DNA of 64,000 nt from JAGTVG01 sp964543195 (GCA_964543195.1 CAZIXF010000001.1:124001-188000); one strand, 5' to 3'. Shown: positions 36,370-46,957, counted from the stretch's first letter. Made by a program: numbers and translations. The notes: generated from the letters alone by a model not told the origin.

Positions 36370-36711
36370 ATGATAGAAAAAAGGATGAATTCATTGGAGT
36401 TGGTCGACAGAATGACAAAAGAGCAGATCCGGGATTACTGGTATGAGTTGAAACAGACCCGGTATGACGGATATTATTACCGGGAATTGCATGAAAAGAT
36501 CATGGAGATGAATCCGAACCTGGTCATGCCCGATACGGAAGCGATCAAAAAAATCGAAAAGGAAGCCTTATCCATTGCTTTCTGGGAAGAGAACTGGGAA
36601 ATAAAGAATGAACGGCGGATTAAAGATGGAGGACAGGATTATAGTCTTTTCAGGAAAAAACCGGAAGCAGATCGAAAACGATCCTTTTCTCTCGAAAGAA
36701 AGGTATTATAG
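36370..36711 (+). CDS. small hypothetical protein, uncertain
   Basis: A 113-residue, charged, mostly helical protein with tyrosine-rich EQIRDYWYELKQTRYDGYYY and a basic end. No family was recognised. It has an ATG start and base composition similar to neighbouring genes, which supports coding, but there is no operon or signal peptide. The neighbour downstream is convergent. It could be a small regulatory or toxin-antitoxin-like protein; nothing proves this. Confidence 0.5.
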   Translation: MIEKRMNSLELVDRMTKEQIRDYWYELKQTRYDGYYYRELHEKIMEMNPNLVMPDTEAIKKIEKEALSIAFWEENWEIKNERRIKDGGQDYSLFRKKPEADRKRSFSLERKVL

Positions 36712-36996
36712 ATACTTTAAAATAAACCCGGATTATTCATTAGAACATAAGTGACTGATTATCCAATAGTTTCTAATAACGGTCATTAGAGATTTTTATG
36801 CGTAATATTCACATTTTCAGGGATATACCCACTAATTATGCCTTAATGACGGATTTAGGTTGAAATAAAAATATGAATTATGTGGCGATTATGATTTTAA
36901 ATATAGAAAAAAGTCAGGAAGTCTATACTTTTAATTGTTTCTTTTTTATTTACCTGAGGCAGGAATAATCGATCCGGTATTATTATTGATCAATTA

Positions 36997-38250
36997 TTAA
37001 GCCTTCACCAGTTCGATGATAGTGATCTCGGGGGGAATGCCGATCCTTCCCGGATAGCCCAGGTAGCCGTATCCGCGGTTCACATAGAGATGCTGGTTGC
37101 CTTCCGTATATAAGCCGGCCCATTGTTTATACACATACTGGGAAGGACTCCATTTGAAGCTGCCTGCTTCCACCCCGAACTGGAATCCGTGGGTATGACC
37201 GGCAAAAGTGATATCGATATCCGGGTATTCTTCACGGATCTGGGCATCCCAGTGGCTCGGGTCATGTGAAAGCAGCAGTTTTACCGGCATATCTTCGACT
37301 CCTTTGTACGCCATGTCCAGTTTTCCGTATTTGGGAAATCGACCGGTACCCCAGTTTTCAATACCGAGTACGGCTATTTCTTCACCATCCACACGGATCA
37401 GGCGGGTTTCGTTCATCAGGATATCCCATCCCATTGCCCTGTGGGCATCGATCAGATCCCGGAAATTTTTCTGCTTGTCTTCTCGCGATGGCCATGACCG
37501 GTAATCCCCGTAATCGTGGTTACCTGTGGTGGAATATACTCCCAGGGGCGCTTTTACTTTATCAAAAACATTAATATAATCCTTTACCTCGCTGGTCTGG
37601 TTGTTGACCAGGTCGCCGGTGAAAAAGATCATATCCGGTTTTTCCCTAAGCAGCATGTCTACTCCGCCCTTTACGGCTATCCGGTTGAAAAAACTTCCGG
37701 AATGAATATCCGAGATCTGTCCTATCCGGATCCCGTCAAAGGCAGGGGTAAGATCTTTTATGGCTATCTTTTTTCTCCTTATCCGGTAATCGTGGGCACC
37801 CGAAAGAATGCCGAAGGTCATCGAGACCACAGGCAATGTACCTGCCGCCACAGCCGTCCAGGCCAGGAATTCCGACCGGCTTATCTTTTCTGCTCCTTCA
37901 CCGGTTACGGAGGGCCGGTCACTGCTGAACAGGGACAACACCCATTTGCCTGCCCTGATCACATCATCGATCACGAGGAATACCACGGCAAAGGTTTTTG
38001 CAAAATAATGGATAAAGACGCCGACCATCAGGAATGTGCGGAAAATCCTTGGATACAGGTCAGGGTTCAGGAAATGGTATGAGAAATATCCCAGTAACAC
38101 CAGGCCGGTCACACCCCAGTAACCGCCATAGAGAATGCGTCGCCAGAATATAGACATATCCTGGCCGATCACCCGGATCGCCTGAAATACGTACAGGTCG
38201 ATCAGTAGTAATATGAGTCCGAAAACGGGAACTATGATTGCTTTATTCAT
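36997..38250 (-). CDS. membrane-bound calcineurin-like phosphoesterase
   Basis: A 417-residue inner-membrane protein with a metallophosphoesterase domain. The N-terminal part has about four membrane segments (residues 5-100), then a further hydrophobic stretch (126-150). The catalytic domain starts near 175. Metal ligands are D181/H183 in QISDIHSGSFF, D213 in FFTGDLVNN, N244/H245 in TTGNHDYG, and later His in LLSHDPSHWD and TFAGHTHGFQFG, a complete set. This layout is common for YkuE/YaeI-like enzymes acting on UDP-diacylglucosamine or phospholipid-linked substrates; the substrate here is unknown. It follows the RND gene across a repeat island. Confidence 0.9.
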   Translation of the reverse strand: MNKAIIVPVFGLILLLIDLYVFQAIRVIGQDMSIFWRRILYGGYWGVTGLVLLGYFSYHFLNPDLYPRIFRTFLMVGVFIHYFAKTFAVVFLVIDDVIRAGKWVLSLFSSDRPSVTGEGAEKISRSEFLAWTAVAAGTLPVVSMTFGILSGAHDYRIRRKKIAIKDLTPAFDGIRIGQISDIHSGSFFNRIAVKGGVDMLLREKPDMIFFTGDLVNNQTSEVKDYINVFDKVKAPLGVYSTTGNHDYGDYRSWPSREDKQKNFRDLIDAHRAMGWDILMNETRLIRVDGEEIAVLGIENWGTGRFPKYGKLDMAYKGVEDMPVKLLLSHDPSHWDAQIREEYPDIDITFAGHTHGFQFGVEAGSFKWSPSQYVYKQWAGLYTEGNQHLYVNRGYGYLGYPGRIGIPPEITIIELVKA

Positions 38251-38252
38251 GT

Positions 38253-38643
38253 TTTGTTTAACGGTTCAACGGTTCAACGGTTCATTGGTTTAGGGTGTAG
38301 GGTGTAGGGTGTAGCTGTTAGCGGTTAGCGGTTAGGTGTTAGGGCTACGAGCTACAAACTGCGAGCTAAAATCTTATACCTTACACCTTACACCCGGTCC
38401 CCGGTCCTTTCACCTTTCACCCTTCACCTTTCACCTTCCTCCATCTTCCATCTTCCATCTTCCACCCTCCATCCTCCATCCTCCATCTTCCATCTTCCAT
38501 CTTCCATCCTCCATCCTCCATCTTCCATCTTCCACCCTCCATCCTCCATCCCCCATCCTCCACCCGGTTCTCCGTACCCCGTCCCTCAAACCCCATCTCC
38601 ACAACTCCAAAAATCCACATCACCAAAAATCCAAATCACTTCA
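38253..38643 (-). repeat. modular heptamer/octamer repeat island (inverted copy)
   Basis: Fills the gap between the RND stop and the next gene. Read on the minus strand from the RND stop, the modules are: TGATTTGG-like words, GGATGGA/AGATGGA heptamers (about 38425-38570), GTGAAAG heptamers (38407-38440), GTGTAAG heptamers, the single-copy core TTAGCTCGCAGTTTGTAGC (38351-38369), CTAACMS heptamers, CACCCTA heptamers, and CCGTTGAA octamers. The island at 47575-47860 has largely the same modules in the same order on the plus strand. Confidence 0.92.
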
Positions 38644-41600
38644 TCAACTTCCAGCCGTTTCACTCACCTTCTTCCCGTTCTTGAATTTATGTACCATTTT
38701 GTCAGACAAAAGATACATCACCGGCACCACCACCAGGGTCAGGAAGGTGGCAAAAATCAGGCCGAAAATAACCGTCCAGGCCATGGGGCCCCAGAAATCG
38801 GCATTATTGCCTCCTACATATAGATTAGGCTCGAAATTTTTAAACAAACCGATAAAATCAATGTTCAACCCTACGGCCATGGGGAGCAAGCCAAGTATCG
38901 TAGTTATGGCCGTCAAAAGCACCGGGCGCAACCTGATCTTTCCGCCTTCCTTAATGCTCTCAAGCAGTTCATTATAAGGCAGCAACTCTCCGTCTTTCAC
39001 TCCCAGTGCCTTACGTTTCCGCTTCCTTACCAGGTTGATGTAGTCGATCAGCACAATCGCATTGTTCACCACCACTCCGGCCAGCGATATAATCCCGATG
39101 CCGGTCATGATGATGATAAAATCCATATTGAAGGTTACCAGGCCGAGGAACACCCCGATCGTACTGAACAGTACCGATAACATGATGATAAAGGGGGAGA
39201 TCACCGAGTTGAACTGAGTCACGATGATCAGGAATATGGTGAATATTGCTATGATCAGCGCCCTCATCAGGAATTCACTTGACTCGGCCTGCTCTTCCTG
39301 CTCACCGGTAAACTGGATATCGTATCCCTGGGGCAGCTCGAGGTCCGACAGCAGCACCTTCAGATCGGCCACGATCTCATTGGCATTGTATCCTTCATTT
39401 ACATTCGAATACAGGGAGATCACCCGGTCTAGATCCTTTCGCTTGATCGACCCGTATGTTGAGGAATATTCGATATCCGCAACCGAAGTAATGGGGATCT
39501 GTTTGACCTTTCCCTGGTTATCCCGGAAGGTTATTTTTTTGTTTATCAGGGCATCCACATTGTACCGGTATTCATCCTGCAGCCTTACCTGTATGGGATA
39601 TTCATCTTCTCCGTCCTTGAACTTCGAGGCTTCAAAACCATAAAGGGCGGTTCTGAGTTCCGAGGCGATCTGGTTGGTGGTGAGTCCGAACCGGCCAGCC
39701 CGTTCACGGTCAATGTTCACCAGCAATTCAGGCTTTCCCGTCTGAAGGTCCGATTTTAATTCTTCTATACCCTTGATATTGGATTCACTTACCATAAGCT
39801 TTACCTTGCCGGCAATGGCTATCAGCCGGTCCAGGTTTTCTCCGGAAATCTCGATATTGATGGGCTTCCCTACCGGCGGTCCCATATTATCCTTGTCTAC
39901 AGAGATCTGGACACCCGGATATTTATCCATGGCATTCCGGATCTGTTCCATGATCTCCGAAGTATTAACTCCGTTCCGGAACTCATATTCAACAAAGGAG
40001 ATCCCGATCAGGCCGTTGTTCGGGGTGGCCTGGCCCATGGAAAAGGATTGTGGATCGCTGGCCCCTTCACCCACCTGGGCAATGACCGATTCCACTGCTT
40101 CCTGGTAGGGCTCCAGTATGTCGAGGATCTCTTTCTCCAGCTTTTTAGTAAAAGCATTGGTGTTTTCGATATCGACCCCGATCGGTTTTTGAATATACAC
40201 AAAGATATAATTGGGCTCGTTGGCGGGGAAAAGGCTTACCTTGGGTTGGCGTACCCCCACCAGCATAATGGATATAATCAGTAACAGGAACGTTCCGGAA
40301 AAGGTAACATAGGGCATCCTTCCATGCAGGGCCACATGAATGGTTTTGGAGTAGGCCTTTTCCAGGAAGGGTATGAATTTATTCTGAAAAAGCTTAACCC
40401 CGGGTATCAACACATGTACGTTGAAGGGGATAAATAAGGCCGTCACCGTCAAAAGATTGGCGATAAAATAAATTCTGGCAAGATAAAACGCCCCGGCTAC
40501 GGCCATGATCCCGAGCGAAATAAAGAACAGGCGCAATTTTTTGGGATCTTTTTCCTGCAATCGCATATACAATGAGGTCAGTACAGGGTTGATCACCAGT
40601 GCGACAAACAAAGATGACGACAACACGATGATCAGGGTTATGGGCAGGTATTTCATGAATTCACCCATAATGCCCGACCAGAATGCCAGCGGGAGAAAAG
40701 CGGCCAGGGTAGTGGCCGTGGATGTGATGATTGGAAGGGCCACTTCACCCACTCCTTCCTTGGCTGCACGGATCGGGGAATATCCTTCCTGCATCAGCCG
40801 GTATATGTTTTCAACCACCACTATGCCATTGTCCACCAGCATACCCAAAGCGAGTATCAGTCCGAACAGTACCATCATATTGGCGCTGTATCCTATGGCG
40901 TTCAGTATCATGAATGCCATGAACATGGAAAGCGGAATGGCGATACCCACAAACATGGCATTCCTCAGTCCCATGAAAAACATCAGGGTGAGGGTAACCA
41001 GTATCACACCGGTGATGATCGAATTTTCAAGGTTGGTCACCATGCTTTCCGTAAACTTGGACTGGTCGTTGGTGATGGTAATGGAAAGATCGGCCGGAAA
41101 CTGGTTTTTCTGTACCTCGTCAATGATATCTTTAATATTCCTGGCCGCAATAAGCAGGTTTTCACCGCCCCGTTTTACGACGTCCACGGTGACCACAGGC
41201 AATAACCTGGAACGCGAATAACTGGTGCGTTCCTCATAGGCATCCCGTACCTCAGCCACATCCTTTATATAAACGATATTTCCGTTTTCATCATCCACTA
41301 CCACATCGCGGATCTCATCGATACGCTCAAACTCGCCGGTAATGCGCAATGAACGCTGATATACCTCATCCCTGATGGTGCCGCCCGAGATAGTCACGTT
41401 TTCAGCGGATACCGCATTGATGATGTCATTGAAATTAACCTGCATGGCTTCCATTTTATGGATATCCGCATCGATGCGGATCTCCCTTTCCAGCGCACCC
41501 TTTATCTCACATTTGGAAATGGCGGAAAGTTTTTCGATTTCTTCTTCCAGGATCTCCGCATAATTCTTCAGTTCATCGATGCTGTATTCACCTGAAATAT

Positions 41601-42069
41601 TGATATACATGATCGGGATCTCATTCAGGTCGATATCCATCACATTTGGGTCCGAATCCAGATCGGTAGGCAACTCGCTCTTTGCCCTGTCCACCGCATC
41701 CTTTACATCCTGGAGGGCTTTATTGATATCCTCTTCAGGATTGAATTCTATGACTATAGAGGAATAATCCTGTACCGATGTGGAGCTTATATCCTCAACT
41801 CCCGTGATCGATTTCAGCTCCTTTTCAATAGGCCTGGTGATCAGATTTTCTATATCGACCGGTGAATTGCCGGGGTAAGGCGTACCCACATATACCGTCG
41901 GGATCACGATCTCGGGGAAGCTTTCCTTGGGGATTACCCGGTATGCCGTGATACCCATGATCACAATAATGATGGTAAGGATAATCACGCTGGTACGGTT
42001 GTTCACAGCCAGGGAACTGAGCCCGAATTCACGGATCACCGATTTTTTCTGATCTTTATTTTCTTCCAT
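38644..42069 (-). CDS. RND-family efflux pump inner-membrane subunit
   Basis: A 1141-residue RND transporter of the AcrB/MdtC kind, the proton-driven pump of a tripartite exporter. Twelve helices are arranged as one helix, a large periplasmic loop, six helices, a second loop and five helices. The proton-relay region in helix 4 reads GMLVDNGIVVVENIYR near residue 406, so the second Asp of the AcrB pair is Asn. This variant is common in Bacteroidota pumps. The length exceeds AcrB by about 90 residues because of an insertion between the halves (near 500-560) and a longer C-terminus (NFEPNLYVGGNNADFWGPMA). It is the last gene of the TetR-TolC-adaptor-RND operon, 39 bp after the adaptor. Substrate unknown. 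Confidence 0.95.
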   Translation of the reverse strand: MEENKDQKKSVIREFGLSSLAVNNRTSVIILTIIIVIMGITAYRVIPKESFPEIVIPTVYVGTPYPGNSPVDIENLITRPIEKELKSITGVEDISSTSVQDYSSIVIEFNPEEDINKALQDVKDAVDRAKSELPTDLDSDPNVMDIDLNEIPIMYINISGEYSIDELKNYAEILEEEIEKLSAISKCEIKGALEREIRIDADIHKMEAMQVNFNDIINAVSAENVTISGGTIRDEVYQRSLRITGEFERIDEIRDVVVDDENGNIVYIKDVAEVRDAYEERTSYSRSRLLPVVTVDVVKRGGENLLIAARNIKDIIDEVQKNQFPADLSITITNDQSKFTESMVTNLENSIITGVILVTLTLMFFMGLRNAMFVGIAIPLSMFMAFMILNAIGYSANMMVLFGLILALGMLVDNGIVVVENIYRLMQEGYSPIRAAKEGVGEVALPIITSTATTLAAFLPLAFWSGIMGEFMKYLPITLIIVLSSSLFVALVINPVLTSLYMRLQEKDPKKLRLFFISLGIMAVAGAFYLARIYFIANLLTVTALFIPFNVHVLIPGVKLFQNKFIPFLEKAYSKTIHVALHGRMPYVTFSGTFLLLIISIMLVGVRQPKVSLFPANEPNYIFVYIQKPIGVDIENTNAFTKKLEKEILDILEPYQEAVESVIAQVGEGASDPQSFSMGQATPNNGLIGISFVEYEFRNGVNTSEIMEQIRNAMDKYPGVQISVDKDNMGPPVGKPINIEISGENLDRLIAIAGKVKLMVSESNIKGIEELKSDLQTGKPELLVNIDRERAGRFGLTTNQIASELRTALYGFEASKFKDGEDEYPIQVRLQDEYRYNVDALINKKITFRDNQGKVKQIPITSVADIEYSSTYGSIKRKDLDRVISLYSNVNEGYNANEIVADLKVLLSDLELPQGYDIQFTGEQEEQAESSEFLMRALIIAIFTIFLIIVTQFNSVISPFIIMLSVLFSTIGVFLGLVTFNMDFIIIMTGIGIISLAGVVVNNAIVLIDYINLVRKRKRKALGVKDGELLPYNELLESIKEGGKIRLRPVLLTAITTILGLLPMAVGLNIDFIGLFKNFEPNLYVGGNNADFWGPMAWTVIFGLIFATFLTLVVVPVMYLLSDKMVHKFKNGKKVSETAGS

Positions 42070-42108
42070 TATCTGTATTCATTAAAGAGTATTAAAGAGG
42101 GGTTTATT

Positions 42109-43263
42109 TCAGATGGTGGCTTCCACGATTTTTACATTCACTCCGTCGCTTACATCCCGGAAACCCTCGTTGATAAGCTCTTCACCACCGCTCAGTCCAC
42201 TCAGTACTTCCGTGGTATTTTTATAGGTATTTCCCCTTTCGATCTTTACTTTTTTAGCCACAGGAACATCTGCGGAATTCGATACGATATACACATAATA
42301 TCCCTGTCCGTCTTTCTGGATCAGATTGGTAGGAACCACCGGGGTATTTTCCGCCTCGTAATCCCTGATCCTTACTACGGCGATCAGGTTTGGTTTAATG
42401 TTTACATCCAGGTCGGGTACTTTTATTTCCAGGGTGAAGGTCCGGTTATCCGGGTTGATCACCTGTCCGATAGCCGAAATGGTGGAGACAAACTCCTTAT
42501 CGAGGGCCGGCAGCCTGACAAAGGCTTCGTCACCGCGTTTGAAAGCATTGATGTAGGTTTCAGAGATCTCTGCCTCGACATACATATTCTCCAGGCTGAC
42601 CAGCCTGACAAGCGGGATCCCCGGTTGTGCCAGCATGCCGATCTTTGCGTCCAGCCTGTCCACAATGCCGGTAAAGGGAGCCTTGATGTTGGTTTTTTCG
42701 ATTTGAGCCCGAAGTGTTTTTATTTGGTTTTCAAGCGATTCTTTCCGGTTTTTGGCTTCCAGGTATTGCACTTCGGTACCAATTTTCTTTTCCCAGAGGT
42801 TCGACTGCCGCTCGAACATGGTTTTTGCCAGTTCGTAATTGGTTTCAAGCTCCTCGAGATTACTTCTGAGGATCTCATTTTCCAGTTTTATCAATGACTG
42901 ACCGGCCCGGATCAACTGACCTTTTTCCACGTGGATCTCTTCAATCGTCCCTACCGTTTCCGCAGTGATGTCCACATTTTTTCTGCTTTCGACCGATCCG
43001 CTGATCTCCACATAACTTTCAAAATCTTCCCTTTTAACGGGAACCGTGGAAACAAGCGTGGCTTTACGATTGGCCCTGGCAAATTCAGGGTCGAGCGCTG
43101 CCACTTCCGCTTCAAGCTGTTCGATCTCATTCTGAAGTGCAGTCAGTTCGGCTTTTTTTTCTTTTAATCTGGACATTTTTTTATCCAGTTCGCCGGAGGA
43201 TTCCTGGCAGGCCGACAGGCTCGTTAACAGAAGAATGATTAAAGAGGTAATTCGGAATTTCAT
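42109..43263 (-). CDS. RND periplasmic adaptor (membrane fusion) lipoprotein
   Basis: A 384-residue periplasmic adaptor that links the RND pump to the TolC-type channel. The signal has a lipobox LSAC (Cys19). A coiled coil covers residues about 28-65 (EKKAELTALQNEIEQLEAE) and a second, longer hairpin about 130-195. The biotinyl-lipoyl-like half motifs flank it (GTIEEIHVEKGQLIRAGQSL and IKAPFTGIVDRLDAKIGML). Beta-barrel and membrane-proximal domains follow. The first coiled coil before the lipoyl domain is somewhat unusual but seen in Bacteroidota members. The TolC-like gene ends 5 bp upstream. Confidence 0.94.
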   Translation of the reverse strand: MKFRITSLIILLLTSLSACQESSGELDKKMSRLKEKKAELTALQNEIEQLEAEVAALDPEFARANRKATLVSTVPVKREDFESYVEISGSVESRKNVDITAETVGTIEEIHVEKGQLIRAGQSLIKLENEILRSNLEELETNYELAKTMFERQSNLWEKKIGTEVQYLEAKNRKESLENQIKTLRAQIEKTNIKAPFTGIVDRLDAKIGMLAQPGIPLVRLVSLENMYVEAEISETYINAFKRGDEAFVRLPALDKEFVSTISAIGQVINPDNRTFTLEIKVPDLDVNIKPNLIAVVRIRDYEAENTPVVPTNLIQKDGQGYYVYIVSNSADVPVAKKVKIERGNTYKNTTEVLSGLSGGEELINEGFRDVSDGVNVKIVEATI

Positions 43264-43268
43264 TGTAT

Positions 43269-44654
43269 TTAAAATTTATATCTTGAGTCAATTATACCTA
43301 ATGCTTTTTCCAGTTCTATTTTTGCTACCAATGCATCGTACATGGCATTGAAGTAGTTGGTCTGTGCCTGTTTGAAGGCGTTGTCCGCTTCGATCACTTC
43401 CAGGTTGGAACCCAATCCTTCCTGGTATTTCAGTTTGGTATGATCGTATACCTCACGGGCCAGCTCCATATTTTCTTCCTGGTTTTTCAACCGGTCGAGG
43501 CTGGCCCTCAGTTGCCCCCGTTTTTCATGAACTTCAACGAAAATATTTTTTTCAAGGAGACTTCGTTGATAATTGAGTTGCCGGATCTTCAGCTTGTTCT
43601 GCTGGATCTTTTTCGATTTCATCAGTCCATCGAAAATGGGCATGTATATGGAGATGCCCGCAACCTGATAATCAGGCCAGATCCTTCGCTCACCCCACTG
43701 GACCAGTTTTTCGGCATCCTGCACACCGGCATTCAATCCCCAGCTGGCGATCAGGTCAATCCTGGGCAAATACTGGACTATATTGTTCTTCATGTCCAAT
43801 TCGGATAATTCGACATTGGTTCGAAGTATGGAGTGTTCAATTCGCTGTGAATAGTTCATCTCCATATTCAGCAGGTCGGCCACATCCAGGTCGAGATCGG
43901 AAAATTCTTCCATGATCTCTATCTCCTGTTCGAGATACATACCCATCTGGAATTTTAACAGGTAGAGACTGATATTAGCCCGGATTCGGGTGCTGTTCAG
44001 CTGTGATTTAACATTATTAAATTCCACCAGGGTACGATTAAGATCGATTTTTTCCGCAAACCCGTTTTCGTACATGATCCGTGTCTCTTCAAGCAGGGTA
44101 TCCAGCCGGTTATAATTGGCCCGGACCAGTTCCAGGTTCTCATTATTGACCAGTACCGCGTAGTATGCTTTCACCACATTTTCCACCACATCGATCTTCG
44201 ACCGGGTGAGTTCTTTCCGGTTTAGACCGGTGAGCGTTCTGGCGGCTTTCAAGCCCACAAAATAGGACCCGTCAAAGATCATCTGGGAGAAATTAAGTCC
44301 CACGTTACCGTCGTATGGGGTACCGAACTGCAACTCGATCACTTCTCCTTCTGGTGCGGAGGGATCGAAAATATTGGCCGGGACGAAGGTGCGCCTGATG
44401 ATAAAGTTCTTATTAAAAGTGGCGGCTCCTTCCAGCTGTGGCAGGCCCTGGGCGAGGTATTCGCCAGCCTGGGCCCGGGCTATATCCACATCGATGTCCG
44501 ATATTTTTATATTTTCATTATGGGATAAAGCGTATTCGATACATTTGTCGAGGGTAAGCCGCGTTACTCCTTCGATCGATTGCGCCCGGGTAATTACAGT
44601 GAATGAATGAACCAGTATAAAAATAATTGACAGGTTGAGTGGAAACCGTTTCAT
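43269..44654 (-). CDS. TolC-family outer membrane efflux channel
   Basis: A 461-residue outer-membrane channel of the TolC family, trimeric, with a long periplasmic helical tunnel. A signal peptide ends near TRAQ. It carries two repeats of the outer-membrane-efflux domain: LTLDKCIEYALSHNENIKI opens the first half, and the second has LKYQEGLGSNLEVIEADNAFKQAQTNYFNAMYDALVAK. No lipobox is present, so it is not lipid-anchored. The start overlaps the tetR stop as ATGA, indicating translational coupling, and the adaptor gene follows after 5 bp. Confidence 0.94.
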   Translation of the reverse strand: MKRFPLNLSIIFILVHSFTVITRAQSIEGVTRLTLDKCIEYALSHNENIKISDIDVDIARAQAGEYLAQGLPQLEGAATFNKNFIIRRTFVPANIFDPSAPEGEVIELQFGTPYDGNVGLNFSQMIFDGSYFVGLKAARTLTGLNRKELTRSKIDVVENVVKAYYAVLVNNENLELVRANYNRLDTLLEETRIMYENGFAEKIDLNRTLVEFNNVKSQLNSTRIRANISLYLLKFQMGMYLEQEIEIMEEFSDLDLDVADLLNMEMNYSQRIEHSILRTNVELSELDMKNNIVQYLPRIDLIASWGLNAGVQDAEKLVQWGERRIWPDYQVAGISIYMPIFDGLMKSKKIQQNKLKIRQLNYQRSLLEKNIFVEVHEKRGQLRASLDRLKNQEENMELAREVYDHTKLKYQEGLGSNLEVIEADNAFKQAQTNYFNAMYDALVAKIELEKALGIIDSRYKF

Positions 44655-45268
44655 TTCGAGTTTTTGGTTTTAAAATATTTATTTACTTCCCTGTAGCCTT
44701 TTTCCGTGACAAGGCCGTAGATAAAATGGTCGAATAATTGTATCTGAACATTGATGAATTCATATTTATCTGAAGGGAAAATATTTTCATCGAATGTCCA
44801 TTGGATCTCTTCAAGCCGGAGTGCCGCCATTACTTCAGGATTGATATCTTTCCTGAAATATCCCTGCTCGATGCCTTTTTTAATTGTATCGATCATGGAT
44901 TTTGAAAAGACATCTTTTTTATAATCCAGGTATATCTGCCAAGCATCCGAATAATATTTTTTTAGATCATAAAGCACCACCGGGTTGATCTGGGTAAAAA
45001 GTTCCCTCATACAGGATGAATATCCGTACAGTTCTTCGATGGCATTTTCCGAATCGTTCTTTACCGCTTCGAATTTCGTTTTCTCCCTTTCCAGATGATC
45101 CTTTGCGATCGTGGATACGATCTCATTTTTATCCCTGAAAAACTGGTAGATGGTTTTTTTGGACATGGAAAGTTCCCTTGAAATATCATCCATGGTCACA
45201 CTTTTTATTCCATATCGCATGAACAGGTTAGCCGCTGCTTCTATTATTTTGTCTGCTGTCTCTTGCAT
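44651..45268 (-). CDS. TetR-family regulator of the efflux operon
   Basis: A 205-residue repressor of the TetR family. The start at 45268 gives MQETADKIIEAAANLFMRYG, the standard first helix; an ATG 17 codons upstream adds an unlikely leader. The helix-turn-helix is SVTMDDISRELSMSKKTIYQFFRDKNEI, in residues about 24-50. The ligand domain follows, with the usual low conservation. It is the first gene of the tetR-tolC-adaptor-RND operon and probably represses it until the pump substrate binds. The operator was not recognised in the upstream region. Confidence 0.92.
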   Translation of the reverse strand: MQETADKIIEAAANLFMRYGIKSVTMDDISRELSMSKKTIYQFFRDKNEIVSTIAKDHLEREKTKFEAVKNDSENAIEELYGYSSCMRELFTQINPVVLYDLKKYYSDAWQIYLDYKKDVFSKSMIDTIKKGIEQGYFRKDINPEVMAALRLEEIQWTFDENIFPSDKYEFINVQIQLFDHFIYGLVTEKGYREVNKYFKTKNSK

Positions 45269-45775
45269 GTAAACTCCGGAAACTCTGATGTTTTTTAAAG
45301 TTTTTATAGTATACTTCATAAAGGAAAAAATGTTTTACGGTTGTTGAAAAAATTCCACAGAATTCGATGAGCGGTCAAAAAAACTGATATCCGGACATAT
45401 TATTGGTTTTTTACTTTGCTATTCCCACCGGGAATGCTCCTGCCGGGGACATTTGGCGGTGTTATTCCAGCGAATCGACAGAAAAATAAGGCGGTGTATT
45501 AACCGGTCCCCGTGTACAGGATTATTAACTAATCCCCGGTTGCGAGGTAAACACATTCTTCGGGTAACTGTGAATTATTCGGTTTTCTTGTACCCATGTA
45601 GAATCCGACCGGCAGATCCGATATACTGTCTCCCTGTCAGGTACCGGCAATACCCTGTTTAACCATGCACCAGGACACCATTCAGTTTAATTATTATCTA
45701 AACACGATCATTATCAGGCAGAGTTTGCAGAATCGTATTAATTTATTGTTAATTTACCCGTTGGAAATTCCCGGT
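45269..45775. other. gene-free gap between divergent genes
   Basis: Upstream region of tetR (minus) and of the hydrolase (plus). A longer in-frame leader for the hydrolase to 45665 is not supported. No clear operator, -7/-33 pair or repeat was found. Confidence 0.5.
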
Positions 45776-46564
45776 ATGAAGGAACAGTTCAAATTACATT
45801 TTCATCCATATGGTAAAGGACCGGAAACTGCAGTTGCTTTTCACGGATTTGGGCAGGACGGTACTTATTATAACGTGTTTGAGGAGTTTCTGGGGGAAAA
45901 ATATACCCTTTACAGTTTTGATCTTCCCTTTCACGGCAAATCTTTACAGGATGGATATGATAAGGATATCAGGCAGGAAGATCTGAAGATTTTTTTCAGC
46001 ACTTTCTTCGAAGAAAAGGGGATTGACAGGTTTACCGTAATAGGTTATTCGATAGGAGCCAAATTTGCGTTGAACCTGCTTGAACTTTTCCCCGGAAAAG
46101 TCGGGAAGGTATGGCTCATTGCGCCCGACGGACTGAAAATCAATTTCTGGTACCGGCTGGCCACGGGCAATCCTTTTTTCAGGAAAATTTTCAGGATCAC
46201 AGTAGATCAACCCGGTTTTTTCCTGTCGCTTACCGATTTTATTGAAAAGACCGGCTTGCTCCATTCATCGGTTACCCGTTTTGCCAAAAGTCAGATGGAG
46301 GATGAGGAACAGCGGAATCTGGTATACAGGAGCTGGATCCATTTCCGGAAACTGAACCTGAACATCCGGGAGTTGGGCAGGAAGATCAATGATTATCAAA
46401 TCCCGGTCAGGATTTTTATAGGTGAAAAAGACAGGATCATAGAGGAGAAGGCCGTCAGGAAGCTTGCCCGCCTGCTTACCCGTGTTGAATTGGTAAAGCT
46501 GCCGGCGGGTCACCACCGGTTGATCGATGATACGGCCGAATATTTGATTGAGGAAGGGTTTTGA
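45776..46564 (+). CDS. alpha/beta hydrolase
   Basis: A 262-residue cytoplasmic alpha/beta-hydrolase-fold enzyme. The start at 45776 (MKEQFKLHFHPYG) places the first strand correctly; an earlier ATG at 45665 adds 37 residues of AT-rich sequence. The oxyanion region is AVAFHGFGQDG. The nucleophile elbow is GYSIGAK, with Ser near residue 98. The acid Asp is probably in IFIGEKDRII, and the His is in LPAGHHRLID near the end. A cap domain of about 75 residues lies between. The substrate, an ester, amide or epoxide, is not identifiable. Confidence 0.9.
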   Translation: MKEQFKLHFHPYGKGPETAVAFHGFGQDGTYYNVFEEFLGEKYTLYSFDLPFHGKSLQDGYDKDIRQEDLKIFFSTFFEEKGIDRFTVIGYSIGAKFALNLLELFPGKVGKVWLIAPDGLKINFWYRLATGNPFFRKIFRITVDQPGFFLSLTDFIEKTGLLHSSVTRFAKSQMEDEEQRNLVYRSWIHFRKLNLNIRELGRKINDYQIPVRIFIGEKDRIIEEKAVRKLARLLTRVELVKLPAGHHRLIDDTAEYLIEEGF

Positions 46565-46957
46565 TTATATAGGGAGTTTTGATTCTTTCATAAAGGCCTC
46601 ATTTTTGAATAATCCGGGAGTACCTGTATGATAAAATGCTCAAATCCCAATAAGACAATATCTGCCCTATGGCATGCCTGACTCGGCGCAATTCATTTCT
46701 CAATAATCAATTTTTCAAATTCCAAACCCCCTTCCCCTGAGATACAGATTCAATCTTTAGGGACGGATTAAGGAATTAAATATTAAGAAATTGAATATTA
46801 ATCGGGGATTGATAATTGTATATTGATTATTTAATGCTCAATGCTGAATTCACAAACCCTTCATCATTTGCACAAAAAATCATGTTAATTCGTTAAATAA
46901 TACATATATTACCCAATATACCGATACTAACAATAATCAAATAATCTATCATACATC
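46565..46957. other. AT-rich gap upstream of the MORN-type gene
   Basis: A 393-bp AT-rich stretch with repeated AATATTAA/ATTGATAATT words but no recognised gene, terminator or promoter. Confidence 0.5.

Noticed and set aside
38336..38977. Plus-strand 213-codon frame across the 38.3-kb island
   Set aside because: Its first part is the simple repeat read in the wrong direction and the rest is antisense to the RND gene.
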